Shown: one piece after another, positions 6,495 through 8,707 of the stretch
Layout of the letters: each line of letters begins with the position of its first letter
Position numbering within the stretch: position 1 is the first letter of the stretch
From: Melioribacteraceae bacterium
Lineage (GTDB): Bacteria > Bacteroidota > Ignavibacteria > Ignavibacteriales > Melioribacteraceae
Length of the DNA: 8,707 nucleotides
Assembly: GCA_015494845.1 (NCBI GenBank)
Contig: WGAL01000049.1
Coordinates: forward strand, 1 to 8,707
Reading direction: 5' to 3'
Notes under the pieces: model-generated
What the model saw: the letters and a program-made list of their open reading frames with translations, nothing else
Databases searched by the model: none
Told to the model about the DNA's origin: nothing
Made by a program: the position numbers and the translations under genes

Positions 6495-7114
6495 CCTTCG
6501 CGACCTATTAACGGAACAAATCGAAATCCTGAATATTCGTAAATCTTTTCGCCTTCTTCGGTTTTGTCAATTACAATCATTTTTTGTCCAGATTTATCGC
6601 CTACCGGAATAACCATTCTTCCGCCGGTTTTTAATTGCTCAACTAATGTTCTCGGAATTTTCGGACTTCCTGCGGTAACGATAATTTTATCGAACGGCGA
6701 TTCATCTTTCCAGCCGAGAGTTCCGTCGCCGTATTTCATTCTTATTTTGTAATCGAATTTATCCAACAACTTAAACGTGCGATTATACAAATCAAGCGAG
6801 CGTTCAATCGTGTAAACTTCGCCGCCGAGTTCGGCAAGTACGGCGGCTTGATAGCCGGAGCCGGTTCCGATTTCGAGGATTTTATCACCAGGTTGAACGT
6901 TCAGCGCTTGCGTCATAAACGCCACCGTATAAGGTTGGGAAATTGTTTGTCCGAAGCCGATTGGCAAAGCGACGTTTTCGTATGCGTGCGAACGGACAGA
7001 TTCCGGCATAAATTCCTCGCGCGGAACTTTAAGCATTGCATTCAACACGCGTTCGTCGGTAATTCCTTGCTCGCGCAATTCGTCAATTAATTCAAGTTTT
7101 ACGCCGCTGTGCAT
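6479..7114 (-). CDS. pcm: Protein-L-isoaspartate O-methyltransferase
   Basis: Pcm methylates L-isoaspartyl residues formed by damage to Asp and Asn, using S-adenosylmethionine, so that they can be converted back to aspartate. The 211-residue protein has the expected N-terminal LREQGITDERVLNAMLKVPR (13-32), the GQTISQPY substrate loop (55-62), SAM motif I ILEIGTGSGYQAA (79-91), the GDG of motif II (129-131), PFDKIIVTAG (140-149) and the terminal FVPLIGREGW (199-208). It is the first gene of the pcm-miaA-acpS group. The ATG has no evident Shine-Dalgarno sequence and lies just downstream of the structured intergenic repeat. The location is cytoplasmic. Confidence 0.95.
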   Translation of the reverse strand: MHSGVKLELIDELREQGITDERVLNAMLKVPREEFMPESVRSHAYENVALPIGFGQTISQPYTVAFMTQALNVQPGDKILEIGTGSGYQAAVLAELGGEVYTIERSLDLYNRTFKLLDKFDYKIRMKYGDGTLGWKDESPFDKIIVTAGSPKIPRTLVEQLKTGGRMVIPVGDKSGQKMIVIDKTEEGEKIYEYSGFRFVPLIGREGWNEE

Positions 7115-7168
7115 GATTTAAATTTTGGTTTGAATTGATTGTTGAATAATGCTTGTGGTTTTATCAAC

Positions 7169-7301
7169 ACCCCGTCTTCCGACTTCTCCCGACAAGTCGG
7201 GATCAGTCGGAATCCACCCCTCTTAAAAGAGGGGAATTTGTTTCGTAGAATTATTTTCCCCTTCCGTGGAAGGGGTGACAACGCGTAAGCGTTGTCGGGG
7301 T
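7169..7301. repeat. Cloverleaf-like intergenic repeat of multiple hairpins
   Basis: An outer stem ACCCC (7169-7173)/GGGGT (7297-7301) encloses a series of perfect palindromes. TTCCGAC/GTCGGAA (7177-7183/7206-7212) surrounds TCCCGAC-AA-GTCGGGA (7187-7202). Next come CCCCTCTT-AA-AAGAGGGG (7217-7234), CCCCTTCC-GT-GGAAGGGG (7258-7275) and GACAACGC-GTAA-GCGTTGTC (7277-7296), the last with a GNRA-type loop. It fills most of the 234-bp gap between waaA and pcm. No T run follows any hairpin, so these are not obvious intrinsic terminators. I recall similar CCCCTTC/GAAGGGG intergenic repeats in Bacteroidota-like genomes, but could not confirm other copies here. Confidence 0.8.
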
Positions 7302-7348
7302 AGGGTTCAAAGTTCAATATTTCTCGCAATAAAAACATTGTGGTGAAG

Positions 7349-8623
7349 TCAAATAAATTTATGCAATTCCAATATTATTTTGTCGGTTGCGCCGATGTTT
7401 GCTTTCACATAATTTGCGGAAATCTCGCCCAAGCGTTTACGTTCCTTTTCGTCAATCAAAAGCTGGCGAAGTTTCCGGTAAACCTCTTTTTTGTCGTTTA
7501 CGATTATTCCGCCTCCGAGTTTCACCAATTCTTTTGCTTCGCGACTCGTATCTATTTTAGGCCCGAAAAGAACCGGCACGCCGAAAACCGCCGGTTCAAG
7601 CACGTTGTGAATTTGCTTAAAACTTCCGCCAACGTACGCGATATCCGAATAATAATAAAGCGAAAGCAAAATCCCGATTGAATCGACGATAATTATTTTT
7701 TGATTATTGTAATTACGCATCCCGGAAAAGCGTATCGTTGAATACGCGCCGGCGAAAAATTTCTCGACGCCTTCGATGTGCGATTGCGTCGGTTCGTGCG
7801 GAACGACAATCGTAATAAAATCAAAACCGTGATCGAATAATTTTTTTATCGCGGGAAAAACAACGTTTTCGTCGGCTTCCCAAGAACTTCCCATTATGAA
7901 AACCGGCTTGTTTCCGAACTGATTTTTATCCAAAAGATTTTTTTTGCTCGCTTCTTGGCTTTTGCCGTAAACTCTGTCAAAACGCGTGTCGCCGGCTACG
8001 TCCACTTTGTCCGGCTCAATGCCGAGAGAAAGAAACCGCTCTTTGTCTTTTTCGGAAACGGTTAAAATGCGCGTAATTGAATTATAAAGATTTTTGTAAA
8101 ACGATTTGGTAATAAACGAAGAAGTCAAAACCGATTCGCGCAAGGTGGCATCGGCTACGAACGTGGGAATTTGTCGCTTGTTGAGTTCGAACAGCAAGTT
8201 CGGCCAAATGTCGTAGCGCATAAAAACGACGAGCGAAGGATTAACAAAGGAAAAGAAGCGGCGAATTAAATTTCCTTTGTCGTAAGGCAAATAAGTGATG
8301 ATATCGGCGTATGCGTAATTTTTCGAGTTTTCGTATCCGGAAGGCGAAAAGAAAGTAATCAAAATGTTGTAAATTCCCAACGAATGCAAATGCTCGATTA
8401 TCGGTTTTGCTTGCTCAAACTCGCCAAGCGACGACGAATGAAACCAAATCAACCGCTTCCGTTTATCTAAATCTTGAACATCAATAATCAAATTCTCGAA
8501 CATCCGCTTTCTTCCCTCAATTCCTTTTTTCGCTTTGTCGTTAAAGAGCGCGAGAATTTTCATCAACAGAGCGAAAACCGGAAGCAGTAAATATTCGTAT
8601 ATCGTCAAATAAAACTTAAACAT
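7349..8623 (-). CDS. waaA: 3-deoxy-D-manno-octulosonic acid (Kdo) transferase
   Basis: WaaA (KdtA, a GT30 enzyme) attaches Kdo from CMP-Kdo to the lipid A precursor at the inner face of the cytoplasmic membrane. The 424-residue protein starts with a hydrophobic membrane-associating segment (about 5-26). It then shows HSSSLGEFEQ (62-71), where E68 aligns with the family's catalytic base, FFSPSGYE (91-98), RYDIWPNLLFEL (136-147), VAGDTRFDRV (209-218), MGSSWEADE (244-252), VVPHEPT (273-279) and the nucleotide-binding YVGGSF...HNVLEPAVFGVPVLFGP (330-355). The length is normal and the motifs are intact. It overlaps the end of the upstream GT9 gene by 8 bp, consistent with a lipopolysaccharide biosynthesis operon. 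Sequence alone does not show whether it adds one, two or more Kdo residues. Confidence 0.95.
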   Translation of the reverse strand: MFKFYLTIYEYLLLPVFALLMKILALFNDKAKKGIEGRKRMFENLIIDVQDLDKRKRLIWFHSSSLGEFEQAKPIIEHLHSLGIYNILITFFSPSGYENSKNYAYADIITYLPYDKGNLIRRFFSFVNPSLVVFMRYDIWPNLLFELNKRQIPTFVADATLRESVLTSSFITKSFYKNLYNSITRILTVSEKDKERFLSLGIEPDKVDVAGDTRFDRVYGKSQEASKKNLLDKNQFGNKPVFIMGSSWEADENVVFPAIKKLFDHGFDFITIVVPHEPTQSHIEGVEKFFAGAYSTIRFSGMRNYNNQKIIIVDSIGILLSLYYYSDIAYVGGSFKQIHNVLEPAVFGVPVLFGPKIDTSREAKELVKLGGGIIVNDKKEVYRKLRQLLIDEKERKRLGEISANYVKANIGATDKIILELHKFI

Positions 8624-8707
8624 ATTTTTTTCGGAATTCCTTAAACTCTTCGAATAAGTATTTCGGCTTAATTTCTTTCATACATTTAAAATGACCTTTC
8701 GGACAAC
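8616..8707 (-). CDS. C-terminal end of a GT9 (heptosyltransferase-like) protein, partial
   Basis: Only the last 29 codons are in the window: the reading frame enters from the right edge and stops with a TAA at 8618-8616. The peptide begins CPKGHFKCMKEIKPKYLFEE, which matches the conserved C-terminal cysteine pair and CMKEI-type ending of glycosyltransferase family 9 enzymes (heptosyltransferases such as WaaF/WaaC/RfaQ types). Its stop codon lies inside the waaA start region (8-bp overlap), so the two genes are almost certainly co-transcribed. The exact sugar and acceptor cannot be told from so short a piece. Confidence 0.65.
   Translation of the reverse strand, partial: CPKGHFKCMKEIKPKYLFEEFKEFRKKYV

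Noticed and set aside
7217..7296. Intrinsic terminators for waaA in the hairpins downstream of it
   Set aside because: No hairpin is followed by a T run in the minus-strand direction, so the standard terminator form is not met.
7099..7338. A 79-codon minus-strand ORF across the waaA-pcm gap
   Set aside because: It runs through the hairpin repeat, its composition follows the palindromes, and it resembles no family. It is an accidental open frame in a repeat.

Overview
The window reads as chromosomal DNA of a Gram-negative, probably anaerobic or fermentative bacterium. It is moderately AT-rich, with long A and T runs between genes. Kdo transferase and the tail of a heptosyltransferase-like enzyme imply lipopolysaccharide. 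An NfnAB-type flavoprotein pair implies ferredoxin and NAD(P)H balancing. Protein style (a signal peptide ending in Leu-Phe-Ala-Gln, the WaaA motif HSSSLGEFEQ) and hairpin-rich intergenic repeats suggest the FCB group (Bacteroidota, Ignavibacteriota or a relative). This placement is an inference and was not tested by any search.

Layout. (1) 1-2655, plus strand: leader with a possible promoter, then nfnA and nfnB overlapping by 4 bp, closed by a clear rho-independent terminator at 2608-2655. (2) 2757-5062, plus strand: an OLD-family ATPase/TOPRIM protein followed 14 nt later by a small exported-looking protein with a YidD domain. These two form a self-contained accessory-looking pair. (3) 5081-5162: an imperfect inverted repeat built from CACAAAG heptamers, lying between the convergent gene groups. 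(4) 5191-7114, minus strand: pcm, miaA and acpS (in transcription order) in a tightly overlapping housekeeping operon. (5) 7115-7348: a 234-bp intergenic region filled mostly by a cloverleaf-like repeat made of several near-perfect hairpins inside an outer ACCCC/GGGGT stem. (6) 7349-8707, minus strand: waaA, preceded by and overlapping the last 29 codons of a GT9 (heptosyltransferase-type) gene that runs off the window.

Functionally, nfnAB handles redox balancing, the GT9 tail and waaA build the lipid A-Kdo-core region, and pcm, miaA and acpS are protein repair, tRNA modification and carrier-protein activation genes. Most of the window is ordinary core genome. The parts that deserve attention are the OLD-like protein with altered TOPRIM acidic motifs, its neighbour that joins a YidD domain to a signal peptide, and the two structured intergenic repeats. 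No tRNA, rRNA, CRISPR array, transposase or integrase was seen.
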